Assembly (NCBI GenBank): GCA_001464765.1
Contig: LNDV01000029.1
Location: 1 to 64,000, forward strand
Source of the DNA: Betaproteobacteria bacterium Ga0077526
GTDB taxonomy: Bacteria > Pseudomonadota > Gammaproteobacteria > Burkholderiales > Ga0077523
Direction: 5' to 3'
DNA length: 64,000 nucleotides
In this document: piece by piece, positions 44,163 to 52,458 of the stretch
How positions within the stretch are numbered: the first letter of the stretch is position 1
Layout: each line of letters begins with the position of its first letter
The notes under the pieces: model-generated
The model's database searches: none
The model's input: the letters and a program-made list of their open reading frames with translations, nothing else
What the model was told of the DNA's origin: nothing
Program-made: the position numbers and the translations under genes

Positions 44163-44443
44163 CAGAGCACCATCACCACCTGCGGGTGGTCGCAGAGATC
44201 CCGGTAGAGGGCATCCAGCTGTTCCCGCGAGGTCGCGCGGATGGTGCAGGTGAGGGACAGGTACTTCTTTTCGCGGCTCGCTCGCATCTCGACAGTGCCG
44301 GCATCGAAGTCCGGGGCGTGGCGATGGACGATGGCGACCACTTCCTGGGCTAGGCCCGGCCCCTGGCGGCCCATGACCTTGATGGGGAAATCGGTCGGGT
44401 ACTCGATCAGCGAAGCGGCTTCGGGTGCGGCGGGTGTGCTCAT
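44162..44443 (-). CDS. ybeD: YbeD/DUF493 family protein
   Basis: 93 residues, typical of the YbeD family, from the ATG at 44443. Motifs: EYPTDFPIKVMGRQGPGLAQEVVAIV and EKKYLSLTCTIRATSREQLDALYRDL. The fold is ferredoxin-like (ACT-like) and function is unknown, but the gene is commonly next to lipB in proteobacteria, which is the order here. Confidence 0.9.
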   Translation of the reverse strand: MSTPAAPEAASLIEYPTDFPIKVMGRQGPGLAQEVVAIVHRHAPDFDAGTVEMRASREKKYLSLTCTIRATSREQLDALYRDLCDHPQVVMVL

Positions 44444-44460
44444 GGCGGGCTCCGGCGACC

Positions 44461-45312
44461 TCAGGCTGCGGGACAGACTTCCCGCTTGTGGGCCTGGAAC
44501 AGGTCGTACATGCGTCGAAACATGGGGCCGGGGGTGCCGTTTCCAACCGGACGCCCGTCGAGGGTGGTGATGGCCAGGACCTCCCGGGTCGAACTGGCCA
44601 GCCACAGCTCGTCGGCCTGCCGGACTTCGGCCTCGGAGACGTCGCGCTGCTCCAGCGGCAGTCCGGCTGACGTGCAAAGGTCGACGATCGCCTCGTAGGT
44701 GATGCCGGTCAGGATCAGGTGGCTGCGGGCTGGTGTCGCGATGACGCCGTTGCGGACCGCGAAGATGTTGCTGGACGAGCCTTCCGTCAGGAACCCGTCG
44801 CGGAGCAGCACCGATTCCGAGGTTCCCTGGTCGACGGCGAACTGCCGCAGGAGGACGTTCGCCAGCAGGGCCGTGGACTTGATGTCGCAACGGAACCAGC
44901 GGTTGTCGGTCGCCGTGACGGCCTTGACCCCCTGCGCGACGGACTCTGGCGTCGGCAGTACCAGAGGGTTGGTCATGAGGAAGACCGTCGGCGGTGTGTC
45001 TTTCGGGAATGCGTGATCCCGCCTGGCGACGCCCCGGGTCACCTGAAGATAAAGGGATTGGTCGGTGGCGGGGTGGCGGTCGACGAGGCCCTGGATGATG
45101 GCCGTCCAGCCGGCATCATCGTGGGGCGAGGCGATCCGCACGGCATCGAGGCTCCGTCGCAGCCGCCGCAGATGGTCAGCGAGGCGGAAGGGCCAGCGCT
45201 GGTACACCGGGATCACCTCGTACACGCCGTCACCGTAGATGAACCCGCGATCCAGGACCGGGATCCGCGCTTCCTCGATGGGCAGGTACTCGCCGTTCAG
45301 ATAGCAGGTCAT
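44461..45312 (-). CDS. dat: D-amino acid/branched-chain class IV aminotransferase
   Basis: 283 residues from the ATG at 45312 with GGAGAG upstream. Class IV PLP aminotransferase: DRGFIYGDGVYEVIPV near residue 20, DIKSTALLANVLLRQFA with the PLP lysine (Lys in DIKS), VLLRDGFLTEGSSSNIFAV, and GITYEAIVDL. The length and DIKS environment match D-alanine aminotransferase (making D-Glu and D-Ala for the wall) better than IlvE. The wall role fits the neighbouring D-Ala-D-Ala carboxypeptidase. Confidence 0.85.
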   Translation of the reverse strand: MTCYLNGEYLPIEEARIPVLDRGFIYGDGVYEVIPVYQRWPFRLADHLRRLRRSLDAVRIASPHDDAGWTAIIQGLVDRHPATDQSLYLQVTRGVARRDHAFPKDTPPTVFLMTNPLVLPTPESVAQGVKAVTATDNRWFRCDIKSTALLANVLLRQFAVDQGTSESVLLRDGFLTEGSSSNIFAVRNGVIATPARSHLILTGITYEAIVDLCTSAGLPLEQRDVSEAEVRQADELWLASSTREVLAITTLDGRPVGNGTPGPMFRRMYDLFQAHKREVCPAA

Positions 45313-45377
45313 GGGTGACTCTCCGGCTCCTCTGGGGAGGGTCTGATCCGCCGGTGCCGCGGGCCGCGGCACCGGCG

Positions 45378-46520
45378 TCACTTCACCATCAGTCGCAGGC
45401 TGTCCCAGGCGCGGCCGATGAAGCTCGCGACGGGGATGGTCTCCAGCGCCACCACCGGATACTCGCCGTAGGGCTTGCCGTCGAGGGTCACCTTGAGGGT
45501 GCCCACGCGCTGGCCGGCCTGGATGGGCGCGATCAGGGGCTGCTGGCTCTCCAGCACCGCCTGCAGCTTCGAGGACATGCCGGTCGGGACGGTGAAGATC
45601 AGATCGTCGCGGAACCCGGCCTTCAGTTCAGCCTCGGCGCCCTTGTACACGGGAATCCTGCTGACGGGCTGATCGCGCTCGTACAGGCGCACAGACTCGA
45701 AGAACTGGAAACCATAGTTCAGCAGTTTCTGGCTTTCGATCGCCCGGGCGCTGTCGGAACTCGTGCCCAGCACGACGGACACGAGCCGGCGGGGATCGCG
45801 CTTGGCCGTCGAGATGAGGCAGTAGCCCGCGGTTTCCGTGAAGCCGGTCTTGAGGCCGTCCACGGTCGGGTCCATCGCGAGCAGCCGGTTGCGGTTGTAC
45901 TGGGTGATGTTGTTGTACCGGAACTCCTTGGTGGAGTAGAGCGGCAGATACTCGGGAAAATCACGGATGAGATTGGCGGCGAGCTGGGCCAGATCCCGCG
46001 CGGTGGAGTAATGCTGCGCGTCCGGCAACCCGGTGGAGTTCATGAAGTGCGTGTTCTTGAGCCCCATGCGCTCGGCCTGCTTGTTCATCAGGTCGACGAA
46101 GGTGTCTTCGCTGCCGGCGACGGCTTCCGCCAGGGTGATGGTGGCGTCGTTGCCCGACTGCACGATCATGCCCTTCAGCAGGTCCTCGACGGTCACGGGA
46201 ACCTTCGGGTCGAGGAACATGCGAGAGCCCTCGGCCCGGTAACCGCGCTCGGACACCTTGGTGATCTGGTCGAGCGTGATCCGCTTCTGCTTGAGGGCGT
46301 CGAAGGTTAGGTACGCCGTCATGACCTTGGTAAGCGACGCCGGCTCGACGCGGCGATCGGACTCCCGGGAGGCCAGGACCTGGCGGCTGCGCCAGTCGAT
46401 GAGCACCCAGGCCTTCGCGGCGAGCGAAGGCGCGTTGGGAATCAGCGGGGTGGCGGATTGGGCGAAGGCCGCAGTGGCGGCAAGGCAGAACAGCAGGAAG
46501 GCGAGTATCGGTCGGTTCAT
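45378..46520 (-). CDS. dacC: D-alanyl-D-alanine carboxypeptidase (PBP5/6 type)
   Basis: 380 residues. Signal peptide MNRPILAFLLFCLAATAAFA, then the three serine-penicillin-binding motifs: SxxK as SLTK, SxN as SGN, and KTG (DGLKTGFT). After the peptidase domain a PBP5_C domain (RIPVYKGAEAELKAG) and a C-terminal amphipathic helix (ASFIGRAWDSLRLMVK) anchor it to the outer face of the inner membrane. It trims the terminal D-Ala of peptidoglycan stem peptides. DacA versus DacC cannot be told apart from the sequence alone. Confidence 0.92.
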   Translation of the reverse strand: MNRPILAFLLFCLAATAAFAQSATPLIPNAPSLAAKAWVLIDWRSRQVLASRESDRRVEPASLTKVMTAYLTFDALKQKRITLDQITKVSERGYRAEGSRMFLDPKVPVTVEDLLKGMIVQSGNDATITLAEAVAGSEDTFVDLMNKQAERMGLKNTHFMNSTGLPDAQHYSTARDLAQLAANLIRDFPEYLPLYSTKEFRYNNITQYNRNRLLAMDPTVDGLKTGFTETAGYCLISTAKRDPRRLVSVVLGTSSDSARAIESQKLLNYGFQFFESVRLYERDQPVSRIPVYKGAEAELKAGFRDDLIFTVPTGMSSKLQAVLESQQPLIAPIQAGQRVGTLKVTLDGKPYGEYPVVALETIPVASFIGRAWDSLRLMVK

Positions 46521-46543
46521 ATGTATGACGCAGTAAACCCTGG

Positions 46544-46549
46544 ATTATA
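46544..46549 (-). promoter_or_regulatory. -10 element of the dac gene
   Basis: Minus-strand TATAAT is a perfect -10 match, about 24 bases before the start codon at 46520, giving a leader of about 17 bases. The -35 at 17 bases upstream (CGCAAT) is weak. Confidence 0.5.
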
Positions 46550-46622
46550 GGCGCAGCCCTCCCCGGATTGCGCATCGGCGTGGCAGTCCGTGACAATGGC
46601 GTTTTCTCCAGAGGGCTCCGAC

Positions 46623-47111
46623 GTGTTACGACAACCGAATACCGCCGTGCGTTTCCTGGCCGCGGCCGCCCTGGTCCTGGCTGCGACTGGCGTCCTGGCC
46701 AGACCGGACCCCGACGAGATCACGATCACCGATGCGTGGGCGCGCGCCACCGCGCCGGGGCAGCCCGTCGCCGCCGCCTATGCAACGCTGAAGGCCGGGG
46801 CCAAGCTCGAACTCGTCGGCATCGAAACGCCGGCGGCCGGCCGCGGCGAGATTCACGAGATGAGCATGGAGGGTGGGGTGATGCGCATGCGCGCCCTGCC
46901 GAAGCTTGCGCTTCCCAAGGGCAAGGTCGTGAAGCTCGCGCCAGGCGGCATCCACATCATGCTGTTCCGGCTCGCCAAGCCGCTGACCGCCGGCGAGAGC
47001 GTGCCAATGACATTCGTATTCCAGCGTGCGGGCGGGCAGCAGACCCGGCAGACCATCGACGTGCCGGTGAAGGAGGTTGAGAAGCCGGCCGGAGACCACG
47101 ACCACCACTGA
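46623..47111 (+). CDS. Periplasmic copper chaperone PCu(A)C
   Basis: 162 residues from the GTG at 46623, which has GAGGG upstream; a frame from 46590 is an alternative. Signal peptide (FLAAAALVLAATGVLA) and then a DUF461/PCuAC domain: ITDAWARATAPGQPVAAAYATL, HEMSMEGGVMRMRAL and GGIHIMLFRL. This spacing fits the H-x-M ... M ... HxM copper site of the family. The tail DHDHH may add metal ligands. It binds Cu(I) in the periplasm and passes it to cytochrome oxidase. It is divergent from dac and convergent with HvfC. A chaperone here strengthens a copper reading of the neighbouring RiPP cluster. Confidence 0.87.
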   Translation: MLRQPNTAVRFLAAAALVLAATGVLARPDPDEITITDAWARATAPGQPVAAAYATLKAGAKLELVGIETPAAGRGEIHEMSMEGGVMRMRALPKLALPKGKVVKLAPGGIHIMLFRLAKPLTAGESVPMTFVFQRAGGQQTRQTIDVPVKEVEKPAGDHDHH

Positions 47112-47126
47112 CGGCGGTTCGGGCCC

Positions 47127-47891
47127 TCAGCGGCGGGGAGACGCAGTACCGATCACGGCTTCCTCGCGGCGCAGGTTCTCCAGAATTTGCGCGCCACCGG
47201 CCACGACGACAGCGGGGTCGGGGTGGTTCATTTCGCGGGCCATGCGTCGAAGGGCGCCGCGGCCGGTGAGCTTGGTGTCCCGGAGCAGCGCCACGAGCCG
47301 GGCGCTCACCGGGTTCAGCACGATGAACCGTACCCGGTCGTCATGATTGCGAAAAGCGAGGATGAACGTCGCTTCCTGCTGCGCCGGGCGCGGCCGGTAC
47401 CCGCTGCCGATCTTGTGGACGGCGTAGGGATATTCCAGCAACAGCGACACCGGGTTGAGCACCGGCCGCCCCGACAGCAGGTCGCCCGCGGCATCGGTAC
47501 CGGGGACGAGCGTTTCCTTGGGATTCACGTCCAGGGCCAGTTCGACCCACTCGTAGTGCAGCAGATGGGGCAGGAAATCCGGCATCTTCACTGACGCCGG
47601 GCGGGTGGCCATCCAGCGCACGAACTCCTCGGGGATCTGGCGGAAGAGCGGCGTGGTGCAGCGGTGTTCCGCGAAGAAGCGGCGCGCAGTGCGGGCCCAG
47701 CGGGTCTCGCCCAGGAGTTCCCGCGAGACCGGGAAGCACGCGTCCAGGAACCCGCGTACGTTGTTGAACATCAGCTCGTTGTAGATGTTCATCCGCCGGG
47801 AGCTGACACCGGCCGGGCGCGGATGCGCGCGGGGATCTCTCACATGCAGCGTGAAGGCCCGCTGGTAGCCGCGGAAGTCAGCGGGCGCCAT
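47127..47891 (-). CDS. hvfC: HvfC/BufC-like DUF2063 partner protein
   Basis: 254 residues. N-terminal DUF2063 domain: [38 protein letters not shown], then a C-terminal domain with [12 protein letters not shown] and [12 protein letters not shown], as in NGO1945-type proteins. DUF2063 proteins work with DUF692 (MNIO) oxidases by presenting the precursor peptide. The start overlaps the DUF692 gene's 3' end by 14 bases, and gene order is HvfA-HvfB-HvfC from the promoter. Catalysis sits in HvfB, so this is the partner or recognition protein. Confidence 0.87.
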   Translation of the reverse strand: MAPADFRGYQRAFTLHVRDPRAHPRPAGVSSRRMNIYNELMFNNVRGFLDACFPVSRELLGETRWARTARRFFAEHRCTTPLFRQIPEEFVRWMATRPASVKMPDFLPHLLHYEWVELALDVNPKETLVPGTDAAGDLLSGRPVLNPVSLLLEYPYAVHKIGSGYRPRPAQQEATFILAFRNHDDRVRFIVLNPVSARLVALLRDTKLTGRGALRRMAREMNHPDPAVVVAGGAQILENLRREEAVIGTASPRR

Positions 47892-48741
47892 GGCGGGATA
47901 CGGCAGCGTTTTGCGCTTTGGTGTGCCGAGCCTGATATCGCGCGATCTTCGCGACCTCGCGACGCAGCCGGGGCAAAGGAGGGATGTTGAAGTCCCGCTC
48001 CAGCAGCGTCGGCAGCACGCCGAAGCGCCGGTAGGTGTGGTCGAGGAGCTCCCAGACCGGATCGATCACGTCTGCGCCGTGGGTGTCGACCAGAAGATCG
48101 TCCGCTTCGTGGAAATGTCCTGCCATGTGCAGGTAGACAGCGCGATCTACGGGCAGCGCGTCGAGAAACGCCTTGGGGTCGTAGCGGTGATTCACGCTGT
48201 TCACGTAGACGTTGTTCACGTCGAGGTGCAGCGCGCAATCCGCCTCACTCAGCACTGCGCGGATGAACTCGATCTCGCCCATCTCGTCGATGGGGGCCTG
48301 CACGTAGTACGACGCGTTCTCGACGGCGATGCGCCGCTCGAGGATGTCCTGCACATGGCGGATCCGTTTCGCGACGTGCCTGACGGCTTCCCCCGTGAAG
48401 GGAATCGGCATCAGGTCGTAGAGCTGGCCGTCGTCGGTCGTGTAGGAAAGGTGTTCGGTGTAGAGGACGATGTGGTGCTCGTCCAGGAAGCGCTTCACTC
48501 GGCGGAGGAACAGTTCGTCGAGGGGAAGCGAGCCGCCCAGAGACAGCGACAGCCCGTGTGCGACGAAGGGATGACGTTCGGTGAAGGCGCGGAACTGCCG
48601 GCCGCTCGCCCCGCCCATGTCCATCCAGTTCTCGGGCGCGACTTCGAAGAAGCCGATCTCGGCAGGCACCCCGGCCTGGAGGGGAGCAATCAGCTCCCTT
48701 CGCAGGCCGAGGCCGGCGCCGGTGACTCCGGTGGGAATCAC
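47878..48741 (-). CDS. hvfB: HvfB/BufB-like DUF692 multinuclear iron oxidase (MNIO)
   Basis: 287 residues from a GTG at 48741, chosen because upstream codons fall within the repeat region of the precursor gene; ~280 is usual. Motifs of the MbnB-like TIM barrel with two or three iron sites: [57 protein letters not shown] and DTHGADV, which carry the His, Asp and Glu iron ligands. These enzymes use O2 and cysteine residues of a precursor peptide to form oxazolone/thioamide or 5-thiooxazole groups. Located between the precursor and HvfC genes, it is the modifying enzyme of the cluster. Confidence 0.88.
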   Translation of the reverse strand: MIPTGVTGAGLGLRRELIAPLQAGVPAEIGFFEVAPENWMDMGGASGRQFRAFTERHPFVAHGLSLSLGGSLPLDELFLRRVKRFLDEHHIVLYTEHLSYTTDDGQLYDLMPIPFTGEAVRHVAKRIRHVQDILERRIAVENASYYVQAPIDEMGEIEFIRAVLSEADCALHLDVNNVYVNSVNHRYDPKAFLDALPVDRAVYLHMAGHFHEADDLLVDTHGADVIDPVWELLDHTYRRFGVLPTLLERDFNIPPLPRLRREVAKIARYQARHTKAQNAAVSRHGAR

Positions 48742-48763
48742 GTCGAGGCCGTCGCGGGGACGA

Positions 48764-49183
48764 CTACTTCTTGGAACCGCCGCACTTGCCCTCGCCACAC
48801 TTGCCTTCACCGCACTTGCCGTCCTTCTTCTTGTCGCCGCCACACTTGCCTTCACCGCACTTGCCGTCCTTCTTCTTGTCGCCACCACACTTGCCTTCGC
48901 CGCACTTGCCGTCCTTCTTCTTGTCACCGCCGCACTTGCCTTCCTTGCCCTTGTCGCCGCCACACTTGGCGTCCTTCGCCTTGTCGCCACCGCACTTGGC
49001 TTCCTTCGCCTTGGGGTTGACGGGGTTGCCGTTGCCGTCCTTCATCTCGGCGACCTGGTAGCCGCTCTTGAGCGACTGCATCTCGAAGGGGTTGTCGCCG
49101 GCATTCGCGAAGGAAGCGGCAAGCATCGACGCGGCGAAGGCGGTGCCGAGGGCGAGAGTCACTGCATTTTTCTTTTGGGCCAT
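48764..49183 (-). CDS. hvfA: HvfA/BufA-like cysteine-repeat precursor peptide
   Basis: 139 residues from the ATG at 49183 with GGAGAAAC upstream. A signal peptide ([21 protein letters not shown]) is followed by [10 protein letters not shown] and a low-complexity tail from residue 60: repeats of [15 protein letters not shown] and AKCGGDK. Ten Cys at 64, 74, 84, 94, 99, 109, 114, 124, 129 and 134, always 5 or 10 residues apart, five of them in EGKCG, the motif modified in bufferin/oxazolin-type peptides. Next to the DUF692 oxidase and DUF2063 partner it should be a secreted or periplasmic copper-binding RiPP precursor. DNA repeats of 45 and 30 bases underlie it (48801-48995). Confidence 0.85.
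   Translation of the reverse strand: MAQKKNAVTLALGTAFAASMLAASFANAGDNPFEMQSLKSGYQVAEMKDGNGNPVNPKAKEAKCGGDKAKDAKCGGDKGKEGKCGGDKKKDGKCGEGKCGGDKKKDGKCGEGKCGGDKKKDGKCGEGKCGEGKCGGSKK
48801..48995 (-). repeat. Tandem coding repeats in the precursor gene
   Basis: Three 45-base units (48801-48845, 48846-48890, 48891-48935), the first two differing at one base, encode [19 protein letters not shown] 15-residue blocks. Two 30-base units (48936-48965, 48966-48995) encode 10-residue Cys blocks. The low divergence between units suggests recent unequal crossover, so copy number may vary between strains. Confidence 0.85.
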
Positions 49184-49313
49184 GGTCGGTTTCTCCAGAA
49201 GCTGAATATCGGGTTTTGGGGGTGACGCCGGCCCGATGTGCGGTCCGGAGTCGGGATGGTACATCGCATCCTCGACCTTATACGCCGGGTCGGCCGAACC
49301 GGATTCACCCCCC

Positions 49314-49342
49314 CTTGAAACCGGATCGCGGGGTGTCCATCT
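49314..49342 (+). promoter_or_regulatory. Sigma-32-like heat-shock promoter
   Basis: CTTGAAA (49314-49320), 14 bases, then GTCCATCT (49335-49342), close to CTTGAAA-N14-CCCCATNT. It lies about 70 bases before the Hsp20 start, which is the expected target of heat-shock sigma factor. Confidence 0.55.
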
Positions 49343-49413
49343 ATGCGGTGTCGGCGGGGATCTCCCGCCAAGGCACTCCGGGCAGCGGCCCGACTCAGGC
49401 AAGGAGAACAGAC

Positions 49414-49839
49414 ATGGCCAACATCGTGCGTTTCAACCCCTTCGACGACAACTTCGACGACATCCTGCGCGGCTTCTTCGTCCGGCCGATGGCCTTCGAC
49501 AACGAGCAGCGGGCGGTCCAGTTCAAGATGGACGTCAAGGAAGACGGCAACAACTACCTGGTCCACGCGGAGATCCCCGGTGTCCGCAAGGAAGACATTC
49601 ACGTCGCGATCGACGGCAGCCAGGTTACCGTGAGTGCCGACGTCAAGCGTCAGTCCGAGGAAAAGCAGGGCGAGCGGGTGCTGCGCAGCGAGCGCTACTA
49701 CGGCAAGGTCGCCCGGGCCTTCACGCTGGGCTCCGAGGTCGACTCGAATGCGGCCCAGGCGAAGTACACCGACGGTGTCCTGGAGCTGACGTTGCCGAAG
49801 AAGTCCGCCGTGTCCGCAAAGACGCTGACAGTGCAGTGA
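49414..49839 (+). CDS. Small heat-shock protein, Hsp20 family
   Basis: 141 residues with AAGGAG 8 bases before the ATG. The alpha-crystallin domain runs from about residue 38 (FKMDVKEDGNNYLVHAEIPGVRKEDIHVAIDGSQVTVSADVK) to the AKYTDGVLELTLPKK segment; the C-terminal LTV is the IxI/V-like motif used for oligomer assembly. It is an ATP-independent holdase in the cytoplasm. Preceded by a sigma-32-like promoter and followed by a strong rho-independent terminator, so it is a single-gene unit. Confidence 0.92.
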   Translation: MANIVRFNPFDDNFDDILRGFFVRPMAFDNEQRAVQFKMDVKEDGNNYLVHAEIPGVRKEDIHVAIDGSQVTVSADVKRQSEEKQGERVLRSERYYGKVARAFTLGSEVDSNAAQAKYTDGVLELTLPKKSAVSAKTLTVQ

Positions 49840-49892
49840 TCGCAGGGGAAAGTCGGGTCGGAGGATGCGCGCCGATCCGATGTTCCCCGGGC

Positions 49893-49949
49893 GGTGCCGG
49901 GAATCTCCGTGACGGAATCGGAGGCTCCCGGCACCGCCTTCGCGTTTTT
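49893..49949 (+). terminator. Rho-independent terminator of hsp20
   Basis: A long stem, GGTGCCGGGA-CTCCG with CGGAG-TCCCGGCACC, is followed by GCCTTCGCG and TTTTT at 49945-49949. Confidence 0.8.
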
Positions 49950-49988
49950 CGGGGCGCGACGGCACCATTTGGTCCGACCTTCCGTCGC

Positions 49989-50963
<975 letters not shown>

Positions 50964-50964
50964 C

Positions 50965-51681
50965 ATGACCCAGACCCCCATGAGCGACGTCAGCCTCGAC
51001 CGGCTGGAAACGCTCCTCGAAGAGCCGCCCGCGGGCGCCGATCCGCTCTGGCTCGATTCCCTGCAGGGGTTCCTGGCCGCGGTAATCAGCTCGCCCTCCC
51101 CGATTCCCCGGAAGGACTGGCTGACCGTCGCGCTCGGCCCCGGGAAGGACTGGGACGCGGAGCCCGGCGCCGCCGAGCTGGTCGCTCTCGTGGATAAGCT
51201 GGTGGACGACATCACGCTGCACCTCGGGGAGGGCGGCGGGCTGCCGCTGCTCGTGTACCCGGCCGACGAAACCGGTGAACGCTTCGACTATGAACCCTGG
51301 GCTGCCGGGTACCTGGAGGGCGTATCGCTCGCGTCGCCGGGCTGGTTCGAAGTGGGGGACGACGACGTTGTCGACGAACTCACCTTTCCGCTCGCCGTGC
51401 TCTCCGGCGGCATGGACGACGATGACGAACTGCTCGAGACGCTGAAGGAAGAGGGCAAGACGCTCGACGACCTGCGCGTCGAGTGCGCCGAGGAACTGCC
51501 GCTCACCATCCAGCAGGCCTTCGACTACTGGTTCGAGCACCGCAAGCCTTCCACGGTGCGCCGCGACGGCCCCAAGGTCGGCCGCAACGACCCCTGCACC
51601 TGCGGCAGCGGCAAGAAGTACAAGCAGTGCTGCGGCAGCGGGTCGGAGACGTCAGGCGGTGAGGACTCGAAGGCCCCGTGA
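50965..51681 (+). CDS. UPF0149 (YecA/YgfB) protein with SEC-C tail
   Basis: 238 residues. The UPF0149 domain covers about 1-195 ([50 protein letters not shown]). The C-terminal zinc motif [17 protein letters not shown] is a SEC-C motif as in SecA and YecA. E. coli YecA binds SecB/ribosomes and some family members affect protein export; the role here is inferred. Middle part is strongly acidic. The ATG is in the argB stop context (TGACATG). Confidence 0.87.
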   Translation: MTQTPMSDVSLDRLETLLEEPPAGADPLWLDSLQGFLAAVISSPSPIPRKDWLTVALGPGKDWDAEPGAAELVALVDKLVDDITLHLGEGGGLPLLVYPADETGERFDYEPWAAGYLEGVSLASPGWFEVGDDDVVDELTFPLAVLSGGMDDDDELLETLKEEGKTLDDLRVECAEELPLTIQQAFDYWFEHRKPSTVRRDGPKVGRNDPCTCGSGKKYKQCCGSGSETSGGEDSKAP

Positions 51682-51797
51682 AGGCGTGAAGGCGTGAAGT
51701 GGTGAAGATGTAACGGCGTGGGTGCCAGGCTGGGCCCCGCCGCGCCCGGTCCTACCGGGTGCTCTCCGAACGACCCTGCTCCCATCCGGGACACCGG

Positions 51798-52280
51798 TCA
51801 AACCACATATGCAATGACGAATATGGCGATCATCGCGGCCGCGATGGCAATCTTCGCCAGCGTTCCGTAGAGGAATCCCAGCCAGGTGCCCAGTCCGACC
51901 CGGGCGGCCTGGTCCAGCGTACCGCCGCCGATCAGTTGACCGACGGCGGCACCGAGAAAGGGGCCGACGAGAACGCCGAGGATGCCGAAGGGAAGTCCGG
52001 CCAGGGTGCCGATTCCCGCGCCGATGAGTGCGGTGCGGGACGCCCCGCGGGTGCGAGCACCCCGGACGGACGCAACGAAGTCCACGACGAGTGAAGCCAC
52101 AGCGAGCAGTCCGATGACGATCATTGCCACCATCCCGACGCGCTGGAACCCGTCGATCCAGGCGGCCACGGCCAGCCCGACGAACACCAGCGGCACGCCC
52201 GGCAGGACCGGCAGCAGCGTGCCGGCGAGCCCGATGAGAACCAACGCGGCAGAGAGAAGCCAAAGCAACAGTACAGTCAT
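51798..52280 (-). CDS. DUF456 membrane protein
   Basis: 160 residues from the ATG at 52280 with CAGGAATC upstream. Four or five hydrophobic segments, beginning VLLLWLLSAALVLIGLAGTLLPVLPGVPLVFVGL with LLPVLPG typical of DUF456, and a Gly-rich GIGTLAGLPFGILGVLVGPFLGAAVGQLIGG section resembling glycine-zipper membrane inserts. Function unknown. Convergent with the UPF0149 gene and divergent from the diguanylate cyclase. Confidence 0.85.
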   Translation of the reverse strand: MTVLLLWLLSAALVLIGLAGTLLPVLPGVPLVFVGLAVAAWIDGFQRVGMVAMIVIGLLAVASLVVDFVASVRGARTRGASRTALIGAGIGTLAGLPFGILGVLVGPFLGAAVGQLIGGGTLDQAARVGLGTWLGFLYGTLAKIAIAAAMIAIFVIAYVV

Positions 52281-52458
52281 GATTCCTGAAGGAGTCGGGC
52301 GGGATGCAGAGCTTCCGCCACTCTGGTCGGGTCGGCCCGCGGCTCGCGGGCGCCGTCTGCGGGCATGCCGGTACACCAGTCGTCGAATCGAGACACTAGC
52401 GGCGGCGCGGCGCAGCAATTATGGTACGCGTCGAGGGCGTGAGGTCGAGCGGGTGAAG

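Noticed and set aside
48771..49061. Plus-strand frame with Pro/His/Leu repeats (HLPSPHLPS pattern)
   Set aside because: It is the antisense of the Cys-Gly-Lys repeats of the precursor gene; composition mirrors the repeat and there is no ribosome binding site.
51745..51759. CCCGGT-CCT-ACCGGG hairpin between UPF0149 and DUF456 genes
   Set aside because: Only 6 pairs with a 3-base loop and no T-run; could be chance in GC-rich sequence.
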